NCBI GenBank assembly: GCA_026874595.1
Contig: CM049316.1
Location: 77,533,676 to 77,597,675, forward strand
Length of the DNA stretch: 64,000 nucleotides
Source of the DNA: Sipunculus nudus
Lineage: Eukaryota > Annelida > Sipuncula > Golfingiida > Sipunculidae
Direction: 5' to 3'
In this document: in pieces, positions 47,201 to 60,600 of the stretch
Position numbering within the stretch: the first letter of the stretch is position 1
How the letters are laid out: every line of letters starts with the position of its first letter
Made by a program: the position numbers and the translations under genes
Notes under the pieces: model-generated
Told to the model about the DNA's origin: nothing
What the model saw: the letters and a program-made list of their open reading frames with translations, nothing else
Databases searched by the model: none

Positions 47201-50200
47201 GTTTCATCAGTTTCTGCAGACTGGTGGTGCCACCTGTATTTTATTCAATTTTTCGAATTTTTTTCTCTATTTTTGAGACCTTCAAGGATGCTGTCATCTG
47301 TTAACGTGACACAAATTGTAACTGGACCTAGAATCTTCATTCTTGTCATGCAAGGAGACCCATGAAAAGTGTCTGTGGAAAACTGAAATTCGGTCTCAGT
47401 TACCCATATCCTTCAAGCTATAGGACTCTGAAGTATCCCTCAGAACAATAGAAAATTTGATACAAAAACTGAAGTATCTAAACAACTAATGCAGAGATCA
47501 CCATGATTCTTTGCATGGATATTGATTATGGAGTGTTTCATCAGTTTCTGCAGACTGGTGGAGCCACCTGTATTTTTACGCCTTTTTTCTCTATTTTTGA
47601 GATATATCAATACAGACACAATCTTGGCCTGTTGGTTAATCTGTTTGATGCTTCAGTTGAATGGGTATATACTACCATTCAGATGATAAAATTTCCTTTT
47701 GTGAAAATCTCTTCCCAGTCAGCTGAGTGTCATGACCAATGGGTCACTTGTTAACACCTTGTTATGGCTCTGTATGTTTGTAAACACAGTTCACATGTGT
47801 TTGTTTAGCATAACAAGGCCGCATAACTGGAGGTCCTATTGTGAGACACAACACACAATGTTGGAACATGTATTAGTTTTAGGGGCCAAGTCAGTCAGGG
47901 CAGCTCCTGATTGACACGTGTTGTGGTCCACGATGCACACAGCCCCATGCGCTGTATTTATGTTGACAACATGTACCAATGATTACGCCCCGTCCACTGT
48001 TTTTAACACTTGTTTACAGGAGTAAGCAAATGGTTTCAAGACAACATAATGGCAGGTACAGATTTATTTTAGAGAGAAGAAACTATTTTTCATGTTAATA
48101 CAACATGCCTTATTGGTGATTGGGCCCCTTTAAGTCCATTTCCCTGCCATTAAATGAACACTGTTATTGTTAATGATATAACAGGAAATCTAATTTCTTA
48201 GGAGGTCTGAGTAATGCTGGGGTATATACTTGTAGAGAGATCTCTTGTTAATTACCCAAAGGATTTGGGTAACTTTTGGGTACATTCGATAGATGTGTAG
48301 ATATGCAGGTATATTATCAGCTGTTTGTACTGAACTTTTTACAGGTATGCAGGTATTTTATCAGCATATGGACTGGCTCTTGCTGATGTTGTACAGGAGG
48401 TACAAGAACCATGTGCAGCTGAGTACAAAACTGGTACAGTATTTCATTTAATATTCTAGTTGAAAGCAAACATACAACAGCACATATTGTCTAAAGGTTA
48501 TTTCTATATTTGTGTTTACTTTATTGCTGTACTGATTGAAATATGATAAACTTATGTTTACACATGATGTGATTATGAAATAAGTTAAGTCTGTGATATG
48601 ATACACTTAAAAGTTAAAAAAGTTACAGGTTTTAAGTCCCCTTCCCAATATCTGGCTCAGAAGACTTTACAATTAACTTCCCTATGGTAGCTCCCTGGAG
48701 ATGCTACAGAGCCCACACTAGGTTTTTAAGTCGCCATTGCCCACCATACTCAGATGGCCCTTAATCAGGTAACCATTTGTAATGCTAGGTGGAAATAAGC
48801 ACCCTTGTGGCTGAGACCTTGCGTAAGGGTCCTTGGGAAGAAGTGAGAGGCTATGGGATTTGAACCCATGGCCGCTTTATCACAAGTCCATCACCTTTGC
48901 AATTACACCATTACAGAGACATTAGAGTTGACTATCAGGACGGTATGAGTGGTTGGTCCTGTGGTTATGATGTAGATTATACATATTTAACATTATTTTT
49001 ATTTCAGAGTCATTTGAGTTGATAGACAGTAGGGTCACAGAGCTTCAGAGACAGGCAGAGACAGAACTCAAGAAACAGGGATTCTCAAGGTAAGGAACTT
49101 GTCTGGTTGTTCTTAAATAATACCTACACATGAAAATCACTTTACCTTCTGAGTGTACCTTAGAATCTCCAAAGAGATATAAGATATTTGCCATATTTGT
49201 TCATTTACCAGACTTTGCAGTTAACTGTAACATATTCATATATTGCTCAGTTGTCAGATAATCTGATCAAACTGGCCACAGAAAATTATATATATATATA
49301 TGTGTTGAGGCCCAGATTAGAATCTGGCCCAATTTAAAACTGGGCCAGCCCAGATCAAAATTTTGATTTGGACCGGCCCAGATCAAAATTATAATCTGGG
49401 CCAGACCAGTTTTAAACTGGGCCAGCCCAGATTAAAATTTAAATATGGGATGGTCCAAATTAAAATCCTGTGGTGAAGACTTCAGGATTTAAATCTGGTC
49501 TGTTCTGATTTTAAACTGGGCTGGCCCAGATTATAATTTTGATCTGGGCTGGTTAAGTTTATTATCCTGTGGTGGACTGATTTTAAACTGGACTGGCCCA
49601 GATCAAAATTTTAATCTGGGCTAGTCAAGATTACAATCCTGTGGTGGACTGATTTTAAACTGGGCCTAACCAGATCAGAATCCTAATCTAATCTTAGGCC
49701 AGCTTGATTTTTATCATCTTAAATCAGATTTATAATACAGTAAACATTTATTCCAGATACACCATTTTGAAGGGAACAAAACAGATAATGAACAAGATCA
49801 TTTAAAATATTTTAGTGAGGAAAAAGCTAATGAACAAATGTGATGTGCTTCTTTGGTTTCATCTATTCTTCAAGCATTCAAGTTCACACTTGAACTTCAC
49901 CTAAACCAACTACCATAATTAATCACAGTTTAGAATATGTGTCAGTCCTGAGACATCTACTTGACTTAATATCAAAATTTTCAACTTAACTGAGATAATT
50001 TTCTGTTCTGAATATCAAAATTTCATGCGTAATATTAAATATATACATGCATAATTGAATACCAGCTTTACCCATTTATAAGTGAATAAAAGTAATTTAT
50101 CAGTCTTGATGCTCATTTGGGTGAGCAGCATGACATTGTGCCCTAACATGGGGCTAGGGAGAGGATTGTGATACCATTTCTGTAATTTTCAATAGCAGAA

Positions 50201-53200
50201 AATCCACAGCTGAGAAAATGATATGATTTTTGTCATTTGTCAGTCTCAAAAATAGAGGTGAAAAAGAGTGAAAATTGGATTTAGAATTTTAATTCAGAAT
50301 CAGAGGGTGACAAACATGGTGGAGTTCTCACTTTGGAGTTAATAACTTAAAAAAAGCTAATCTATTCATTGATAACTAATGTAAATTGAAGATAGTTCAA
50401 AGCTGCAATACTAATAATCTCTACCTTCAATAGTTAAAATGCTGAGTTGGTGAATATTGTTCCCACTGTTCTATCTAAATAGATGTTTCAGGGCCTTCTT
50501 TCCTTAATATGTAGTATGTTATAAGTTCTAGGTCCAATGTTACGATAAGTGCAATTTTTTTCATGGGTGACCGGGGGGGGGGGGGGGGGGGGGGGGGATC
50601 ACAGACAAAAAACCCCAACTTATTTATGAAAAATGATAAATAAATTCACATAAATAAAATTTATTTATTTTATTTAATCACAGACAAAAAACCCCAACTT
50701 ATTTATGAAAAATGATAAATAAATTCACATAAATAAAATTTTGAATTTACAGGTCTTGGATCACAAGCTTAACATTGAGTAACATATGTATTAATTATTA
50801 TTAGTGGTGGGCCGATCATCGAGTTTTTAGCTCAGCTGACTATAAGTCATCTGAGCTATAGTTGTGGTCCAACGTAGTCCGTCTGTCCAGATGTCCGTCT
50901 GTAAGACTGGCATGTTTCGACACCATTGAACCTACGAATCTGAAATTCGGCATACAGTTAGATGTCCCCAAAATCTCCTACCATGCCAAAAATTGGGTCA
51001 ATATGACTTCGTTCCTTCGAGATATTAAGGAAAAACCTCAATTTTTTATTAGAAATCTATTTTAACACTTCAGGACTGCCTAATATCAAAACCACTTATC
51101 TGGTTTTCTTCATTTTTACCATAAATATTCCTCTATATGGTTCCTATGTACATGCCAGAAATTAAGTCAGTATTATTTAATTTAAAAAAGTTATGGGCCC
51201 AAACATAATGGACTTTGTAAAAAAATGAGGAAAGATATTTTGTCACTTAAGACTAAAAGTGTTAAAGGTAGGAATTTTTTTTTCAGTAATACTACTTTAA
51301 ATAATCAAAATTTAATTGTATACCAAAAATTAGATCAAAATCTGTTAAATTTTTTTAAATATTGGCAAAAATATAAAATTGGTACCTTAAAGTTTGCCCA
51401 ACTTTGGCCACGGCACGTTTTTTTCCTGTAAGTACTGTGGATTTAATTTTCACAGCATGTATACATAAGGATTTAATCTGTTAAAATCTGAAATTTGAAA
51501 ATAAAAGCTGCAAATTAGGCTAGTTAATGAATTTTTTTGGAGGCTCTTGTTGTATTCCCTTCATTGTCAAGCAGTCCACTTTGATGACTGTAGGTCATTC
51601 AGTGCACATCTCTATGCTCCCCAGGCTGTTGGCATAATTTTAGATGTCCCCAAAATCTCCTACCATACCGAAAATTGGGTCATTAGGACTTCGTTCCTTC
51701 GAGATATTAAGGGGAAAAAAACGTTTTCCATAAAAAAAAGCCATTGTTACACTTCAAGGCTGCCTAATATCAAAACCACTGATCTGTTTTTGATCGTATT
51801 ATTTTCGATGAACATACCAAAAATTAGGTCAGTATTGGGTATTATTTTGAAGTTATGGGCCAAAACAAAAGGCAATTTTTTTAAAAAATCAGGAAATATA
51901 TTTACTCACCTAACATGAGAATTGCTGAACTTAGAGACTTTTTTTCAGGATTATAACTTTATTTAATCAAGATTCAATTGTTTACCCAAAATTAGATCTG
52001 AATTTTGCAAATTTTTCAAGTTATTAGAATAAATAAAAAATCAATACCTTAAATTTTGTCCAACTTTGGCACTGATGATTTAATTTTCACAGCATATATA
52101 CATAAGGATTTAATCTTTTAAAATCTGAAATTTCAAAGAAATTGATTGGAAAGAATAGCTTTTATTCATGTTTTCATACACCATGTCAAGTGTTGTTTAC
52201 ATCTAGCCCACCTAGTAGTACAGCCTTCATTTGCATTATGTAACCCACCCCAGGCAGCTTGCCTTGGGTCAGCTTGGCCACTACCAGCAGGCTTCCCCTC
52301 TGCCCTCCCCCCCCCCCCCCCCCCCCCCCCCCGATGGTGCATAAACTAGATGAATGTTATTATTTTCTGTATTTGATTCATTCTTATTCTAGGCTATGCT
52401 ACATTTTAGATTTTGTATTGTACCACCAGGGTTACAATGATTAAAGTGTACATTTAATTGTGTCCACAAAGTGGTGTATTGCTATGAAAGTGTGGATGTT
52501 CATCAGATAAGTAACTCCTTACTTCAGAAGAGTAAAAACTTCACCAGGTGTGAAATTGACTATTAATTCCAGTGATAAATTAAAACTGGGATAGTAATCA
52601 GCACAATGATATTGTTTGTCCCTCATTCAACCAACAGTGTGTATACTTTATTTGAAAAAATGTTTTATTTTATCAAATTGACTGAATCTTTTATTTTATT
52701 TTGGAAGTAAAAACTTCACCAGGTGTGAAATTGACTATTAATTCCAGTAATAAATTAAAACTGGGATATTAATCAGCACAATGATATTGTTTGTCCCTCA
52801 TTCAACCAACAGTGTGTATACTTTATTTGTAAAGATGTTTTATTTTATCAAATTTACTGAATCTTTTATTTTATTTTGGTGAATAAAATTAAGCATGTAC
52901 TGAAAACTCCAATGTGCAAAACTTTTTAATAGTGATTCAAGGAATATTCTTGTAGATGCAATGTTGTGGCATTATTTTCTTTTAAATTCAGTTTAAACAT
53001 TTATGATTTAAAAATAATAAAATATATGTGTATGCATAATATGACCCAATATGAGCTACACTCTGGATATATGATGATTGCACCTTTTGCAACAATTCTA
53101 ACATTTTAACTGATAGTTTCAGTTTTTTACTCTGTATATATAATGATTGCAACTTTTGCAACAATTCTAATATTTTAACTTATATTTTCAGGTTTTTTTA

Positions 53201-56200
53201 TTAAAAATTTATAAAACCTGTAAGTAAAAAAATGATTCAGATAAAAACTTCTTAATGGAAAAAGTGGATATGCTTAAAAAAATAGGATTATATATAAACT
53301 TAAATGCATTATTCCCTTGAAAGTGAAATAAAGGTATTGGTCCATTCTGTCCACTTGCCTGTCCATCTGTAAATTTTCATATGCATCACAGTATCTCAAA
53401 ACTTTTACTGTTTTTCTTCATGACAGTCTTGTCAGAGTATTAGTTTGCAATCATATATTTAGAACTCTACTATAACCAAGTAGGAGGGCCCCTTTCCTCT
53501 TAGCTTTTCATATTCTTATGTAAATGAAAAACATTACAATAGAATATTTCTACATCCACCTTCGTGCTGCCCTCACTTTTCCCTTCTCCCAACCCCATCC
53601 CAAAGTCAGCCTCAGTAAGCAAGAACAAGATGAATCAGATATATTCATACTTTAATATTTTGTATAACTATTCGTCCATAGGTACCTATGTACATGCCAG
53701 AAATTATGTCAATATTGTGTAATATGTAGACATAGTGGGCATCACAATAATGTACCTTGTCAAGACTAAAGAGATATTGTGTCATACAGTCACAAATTCA
53801 TAAATCACTTCATCAGCATAGTTAATCATAACATCATATCTGTCAAATTGAAAGCTTGCAGACTACCATACACTTTAGATCCTTCAACAAATAGCCTTAT
53901 CATCATTCTACTACTGCTTATTACTGCTGTCATTGCATTCATATTTGCTCAAAATCACAGTTTTCAACCCCTCATAAAAAAATAAAAAATAAACCACTAT
54001 ATTTGACTCTATTAATCCATCAGTCAGGTAATTTCATTTATCATTTACTCACATATTACATTACATACCTTTATAATAGCCCAACATGTCCATGATATTC
54101 ATAAGCTTTATCGACTCAAATCATATCACAGTGGAGAAACATTTATAGTCCAATCACGATCAGCTGAGCGCTGTGACCCATGGGTCCCTTGTTTGTGGTT
54201 TCTGTACCGTGATTTGAAATCGGTACCAACAAGTCCTATATATGTCTTCTCCGTGGTTAATTCAGAAACACAACAAAAAACTACTTAGCGACATCAACAC
54301 AACAAAAAACAGCGGATGCAACTGCCGGAACAAATCAGAATGCCCCCTTAAAGGAGCATGCCTTCGAGCCGGCATTGTATATGCCGCCACGGTCAAAATG
54401 CTAACCATGGAGAAGACATATATAGGACTTGCTGGTACCGATTTCAAATCACGGTACAGAAACCACAAAAAATCATTTAATCAACAAAAATATGAAAAAG
54501 ATTCCGAACTCTCAAAGTACATTTGGCTACAGAAGGATCAGAACACCCCATATTCAATCAGCTGGCGGATTCTTAAAAGTGAACCCCCGAGAAAGCTCCG
54601 CAATGGCACTTGTAATCTCTGCCTCAAAGAAAAGGTACAAATAATAACATTCCCGAAGTCACTAAGGCTGAACAAAAGATCAGAAATCATTTCGAAATGC
54701 AGGCATAATCCTGATCCCCGAACATTCCCACCTGACCATAGCTGAGTGCATCAACACATGATTACATAACCACACCAACCATTGACAGATCACATCTGAA
54801 GATTGCGAATGCATGAAAACACATGTTAATGTGTAACTGAACATTTTCGTAAATTATCACTATATATATACATATATATATATAAATATATATATATAAA
54901 ATATTGTATATCTATATATATGAGAGAGAGAGAGAGAGAGGGAGATGAATGGATAGTCATGCTGGTTCATTGTATATAGAAATGGAACATGAATACACAG
55001 AAACATCACTGCAGCAGGGAGAACAGGTGGTCTCATATAGTGTGCAGCTTATATTATATTGAGAGATTAAGAATAGCCATGCTGGTTTATTGTATATAGA
55101 AATGGAACATGAATACACAGAAAATTCACTGCAGCAGGGAGAACAGGTGGTCTTATATAGTGTGCAGCTTATATTATATTTAGAGATTAAGAATAGCCAT
55201 GCTGGTTTATTGTATATAGAAATGGAACATGAATACACAGAAAATTCACTGCAGCAGGGAGAACAGGTGGTCTCAAATAGTGTGCAGCTTATATTATATT
55301 GAGAGATTAAGAATAGCCATGCTGGTTTATTGTATATAGAAATGGAACATGAATACACAGAAAATTCACTGCAGCAGGGAGAACAGGTGGTCTCATATAG
55401 TGTGCAGCTTATATTATATTGAGAGATTAAGAATAGCCATGCTGGTTTATTGTATATAGAAATGGAACATGAATACACAGAAAATTCACTGCAGCAGGGA
55501 GAACAGGTGGTCTCATATAGTGTGCAGCTTATATTATATTGAGAGATTAAGAATAGCCATGCTGGTTTATTGTATATAGAAATGGAACATGAATACACAG
55601 AAAATTCACTGCAGCAGGGAGAACAGGTGGTCTCATATAGTGTGCAGCTTATATTATATTGAGAGATGAAGAATAGCCATGCTGGTTCATTGTATATAGA
55701 AATGGAACATGAATACACAGAAACATCACTGCAGCAGGGAGAACAGGTGGTCTCATATAGTGTGCAGCTTATATTATATTGAGAGATGAAGAATAGCCAT
55801 GCTGGTTTATTGTATATAGAAATGGAACATGTACACAGAAAATTCACTGCAGCAGGGAGAACAGGTGGTCTCATATAGTGTGCAGCTTATATTATATTGA
55901 GAGATGAAGAATAGCCATTCTGGTTTATTGTATATAGAAATGGAACATGAATACACAGAAAATTCACTGCAGCAGGGAGAACAGGTGGTCTCATATAGTG
56001 TGCAGCTTATATTATATTGAGAGATGAAGAATAGCCATGCTGGTTTATTGTATATAGAAATGGAACATGAATACACAGAAAATTCGCTGCAGCAGGGAGA
56101 ACAGGTGGTCTTATATAGTGCGCAGCTAATATTAAATTGAGAGATGAAGAATAGCCATGCTGGTTTATTGTATATAGAAATGGAACATGAATACACAGAA

Positions 56201-57630
56201 AATTCACTGCAGCAGGGAGAACAGGTGGTCTTATATAGTGTGCAGCTTATATTATATTGAGAGATTAAGAATAGCCATGCTGGTTTATTGTATATAGAAA
56301 TGGAACATGAATACACAGAAAATTCACTGCAGCAGGGAGAACAGGTGGTCTCATATAGTGTGCAGCTTATATTATATTGAGAGATTAAGAATAGCCATGC
56401 TGGTTTATTGTATATAGAAATGGAACATGAATACACAGAAAATTCACTGCAGCAGGGAGAACAGGTGGTCTCATATAGTGTGCAGCTTCTATTATATTGA
56501 GAGATTAAGAATAGCCATGCTGGTTTATTGTATATAGAAATGGAACATGAATACACAGAAAATTCGCTGCAGTAGGGAGAACAGGTGGTCTTATATAGTG
56601 TGCAGCTTATATTATATTGAGAGATTAAGAATAGCCATGCTGGTTTATTGTATATAGAAATGGAACATGAATTACCAGAAAATTCACTGCAGCAGGGAGA
56701 ACAGGTGGTCTTATATAGTGTGCAGCTTATATTATATTGAGAGATGAAGAATAGCCATGCTGGTTTATTGTATATAGAAATGGAACATGAATACACAGAA
56801 AATTCACTGCAGCAGGGAGAACAGGTGGTCTTATATAGTGTGCAGCTCATATTATATTGAGAGATAAAGAATAGCCATGCTGGTTTATTGTATATAGAAA
56901 TGGAACATGAATACACAGAAAAATTGCTGCAGCAGGGAGAACAGGTGGTCTTATATAGTGTGCAGCTTATATTATATTGAGAGATGAAGAATAGCCATGC
57001 TGGTTTATTGTATATAGAAATGGAACATGAATACACAGAAAATTCACTGCAGCAGGGAGAACAGGTGGTCTTATATAGTGTGCAGCTCATATTATATTGA
57101 GAGATAAAGAATAGCCATGCTGGTTTATTGTATATAGAAATGGAACATGAATACACAGAAAAATTGCTGCAGCAGGGAGAACAGGTGGTCTTATATAGTG
57201 TGCAGCTTATATTATATTGAGAGATGAAGAATAGCCATGCTGGTTTATTATATATAGAAATGGAACATGTATACACAGAAAATTCGCTGCAGCAGGGAGA
57301 ACAGGTGGTCTTATATAGTGTGCAGATTATATTATATTGAAAGATGAAGAATAGCCATGCTGGTTTATTGTATATAGAAATGGAACATGAATATACAGAA
57401 AATTCGCTGCAGCAGGGAGAACAGGTGGTCTTATATAGTGTGCAGCTTATATTATATTGAGAAATGAAGAATAGCCATGCTGGTTCATGGTTAGTAGAAG
57501 TGGAATAATAATACACAGAAAAGTCAGGGCATCAGAAGTGAACCAACTTTTCTGTATATTCATGCCCATCGGCAGTGAACCAACTTTTTTGTGTATGCAT
57601 ATTCCATTTGTATATATATGTGTGTATATA

Positions 57631-57679
<49 letters not shown>

Positions 57680-60600
57680 CAGTGGTAGCATTACCAAAGC
57701 TACTTAAGGGAAAAAAGTTTTGTAATACGTCACAAATGAAACACACTGTTCATAAATATGTTTCTTAGTTTTATTTATATATGGGGGAATGCTATCAAAT
57801 GTTATTCATAACCTCAGCCATGTGAACCATTTTGTCAAAGCTCACGTCTTCATCAATTATTATATGATACTCTTTTTGTTTCCATAGTAACCAGATAGTG
57901 ACAGAGCCATACTTGCATATGCGTTACCAGGGTACTGACTGTGCTCTGATGGTAGCAACAGATGGGTTCCCTGCTTCACAAACGACCTCAAAGTTTGGTG
58001 ACTTTGAAGCTTCATTCTTGTCAAGGTTAGTAGATCTACGAAAAAACATTTAATCAACCATGACTAAATGATGAAGTTTGCTTTGGTCAGTGTTAAATGA
58101 TATCCACAGAGGTCATATAACCAGTCAGTTGCACCTTGATGCATTCAGAAGAACACAGAACTAAGATGTTTCTTGAATATTTTGAACCTGGACAGTTGAA
58201 GGGTAAAACGCTCAGCTTTTTCCAATGGTGACCCAAGTTTGATCCCTGACATGTAAAGAGTGGGTTGAAGTTGCCTATTCAAGGCCAGTGGTTTTCTCCA
58301 GATTCTCTGGTTTTCTACACCCCTACAGACTACGGAAGACCACCATCTCTGCCATAGGGAGAGCCACAATTATCTATAATAACTATTTGTACAATCTATG
58401 TAAAATAAATAAGTTTATATGTATATTCACCAATTTGTATATAAACTTTTTCTTTGGGGGGTTTTCCAGATATTCACTCAGAGCATCAGGGACAGGGTAC
58501 TGAAATCTGAATATATGGCTTTTAATAGAAATATGGCATATAATGGAGAATGTACAGTAGGTCTTAATTAAATAACATTAGGATATAAAGTCTTTGTTCT
58601 CTGTTACTAAGTCTTTACCTTGATTACACCTTAAGATAATACATATTTTTGCTTTCTCCCAGTTTGACATATCTTTTGTCTAGGTATAAAGGAGAGTTTG
58701 GGTTTACCATTACTGGGAGGCCCATCATTGTGGACGACATCAGAGTGCGAGGTGTAGGTAAGACTGCTGCGTGGGAGGAACACAACATTCCAGAGGCAAC
58801 AGAGGAACCAAGAGTCGAAACAGTATGTTTTACAGATTTTACACAGTTTTAATCAAATGATATTTGCTGTAATTTTGCAGTTTAATTATATTTAAACCTG
58901 AAAACAATGAGTATTATCTTTTGCTTATTTTGCTGATAATATTTTATACATTAACAATAAACAATCATTTTTCATGTTTCATAAAATAGTTTTAAATATA
59001 AAAAAGATAAGTGAATCACTTCTAACATCAGACAGAATTTCATATTTAAGTCTGTCAGTCATGAAAAAACATAATTTTTCGTTTCTTTATGCTTTTTATT
59101 CTGTATTTAGGTAACTAAGTGCTACTTTGAGGATGGTTACCATGACACCAATGTGTACATGCTACCTGATCTCTCTGCGAGCCACAAACTGCAAGGACCA
59201 GCTATTGTAATAGATAAAAACAGGTAGGCATTTCTCATGTATCACAAGAGTTTGGTCATTGAGGTTTTTGGAGCACTGTATAGCAGAGAGTGTTCACATT
59301 TCTCTGTATTGAATCTCATGACAACATAGCATGGCATCAGATTTCAGCAGTCAGTGTTTCACATGCGTAGCTTTTTCTAACAACTGTTTTCAATGCAGTG
59401 GGGCAAAGGTTTAGAGAATAACAGTCCTATTTTTTCAGACTTCTATAAATAGAAAATTTATTTATCTATCACTGGTTAAATAAAACACAGGTCAAGTGAT
59501 AAAGTTAAAATTAAGATTTAAAATCTTCATTTTCTTATTTTGTTTATTTTACAGATAAATCAGGATATCACATATCTCTTATCTGTAAAAAAAAAGAGCT
59601 ACTCATTGTTTTATTCTCATTATCATTGTAACTTACTGTTCACTGGAAGTATTTAATCTTCATTTGTTTTTCAGCACAATTCTAGTTGAACCAAACTGTG
59701 AGGCTACCATTACCAAACATGGAGATATCAAAATTAAGGTTGGTAATATCAATATATAAATATTTTACAAGTTATAATATTTAATAAGGAAGTTAAGAAC
59801 TAAACCATGTACATCTTCCCACTTATTTGTTAACACTCAGCTTTTGTATAAATATATTAAATGCAACTAAGCACCTTGGACCATTGGTCATTACATTTAA
59901 TGTCCAAACATCCTGTTTTAAATTGGAACCATTTTTTTTTCAAAATGTATATAGTCATTGTTCATATATTATGAACAATATATTACCTGGAATATTATGT
60001 ATTATAGTTTTTAGGTGTATACATGTAAAGTAGAGTGCCGTTTTTTCTGAATGCTGTTTTTCCGAAAGTTTGTTGTACACAGTTTTAAATCAGGAACCAA
60101 AGACTTATTCATATTTACAAAAAATTTTCAGTCAAAAGGGTCTGGAGTTTAAGAGTCTGGTGTTTAATCCCAATTAGTCCTGGGCCGATGTTTTCATCAG
60201 GGTAAAGGTATGAAAAATACAACTATCCACGCAATGCTAGGCTCCAAACACCCAAAGAAAGTGGCTAAACAGTTTATTCAAGAGCACTTTTGTTTTATAT
60301 ACCATATCAAGTTTTTAGCTCAGCTGACTGTAAGTCATCTGAGCTATAGGGATCACCTTTTGTCCGTCTGGCCGTCCAGGCATCTGTCCGTTAACAGGGC
60401 ACAAATCGTAACCACTGGACCTGGAATCTTTCTTTAAATCCAGAGAGGTCCATGAAAAATCTCCTTGGAAACCAGAAATTAGGTCTCTGTTATCCATATC
60501 CTTTGAGTTAAGGGGCCCCAAAGTACCCCCCAGAATAGTAAAAAATTTCCTACAAAAACTTCAATATCTCATTAACTACATCACTGATGGTCATGATTTT

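Noticed and set aside
48850-48925. Functional tRNA gene
   Set aside because: Only the T arm and promoter boxes are convincing. The acceptor and anticodon stems do not pair well and a SINE-like body follows.
25067-53985. 69-codon open frame with a hydrophobic segment ([20 protein letters not shown]) present in A2, A4 and A5
   Set aside because: Conservation equals that of surrounding non-coding element sequence, the start is GTG and not ATG, and one copy has a changed end. It is more likely inherited element sequence than a selected membrane peptide.
54957-57516. Minus-strand Cys-rich repeat protein of 305 and 569 codons
   Set aside because: It coincides exactly with the 120-bp satellite, has no non-repeat domain or signal, and is broken by a 2-bp deletion in one unit. 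It is kept only as a finding to test.
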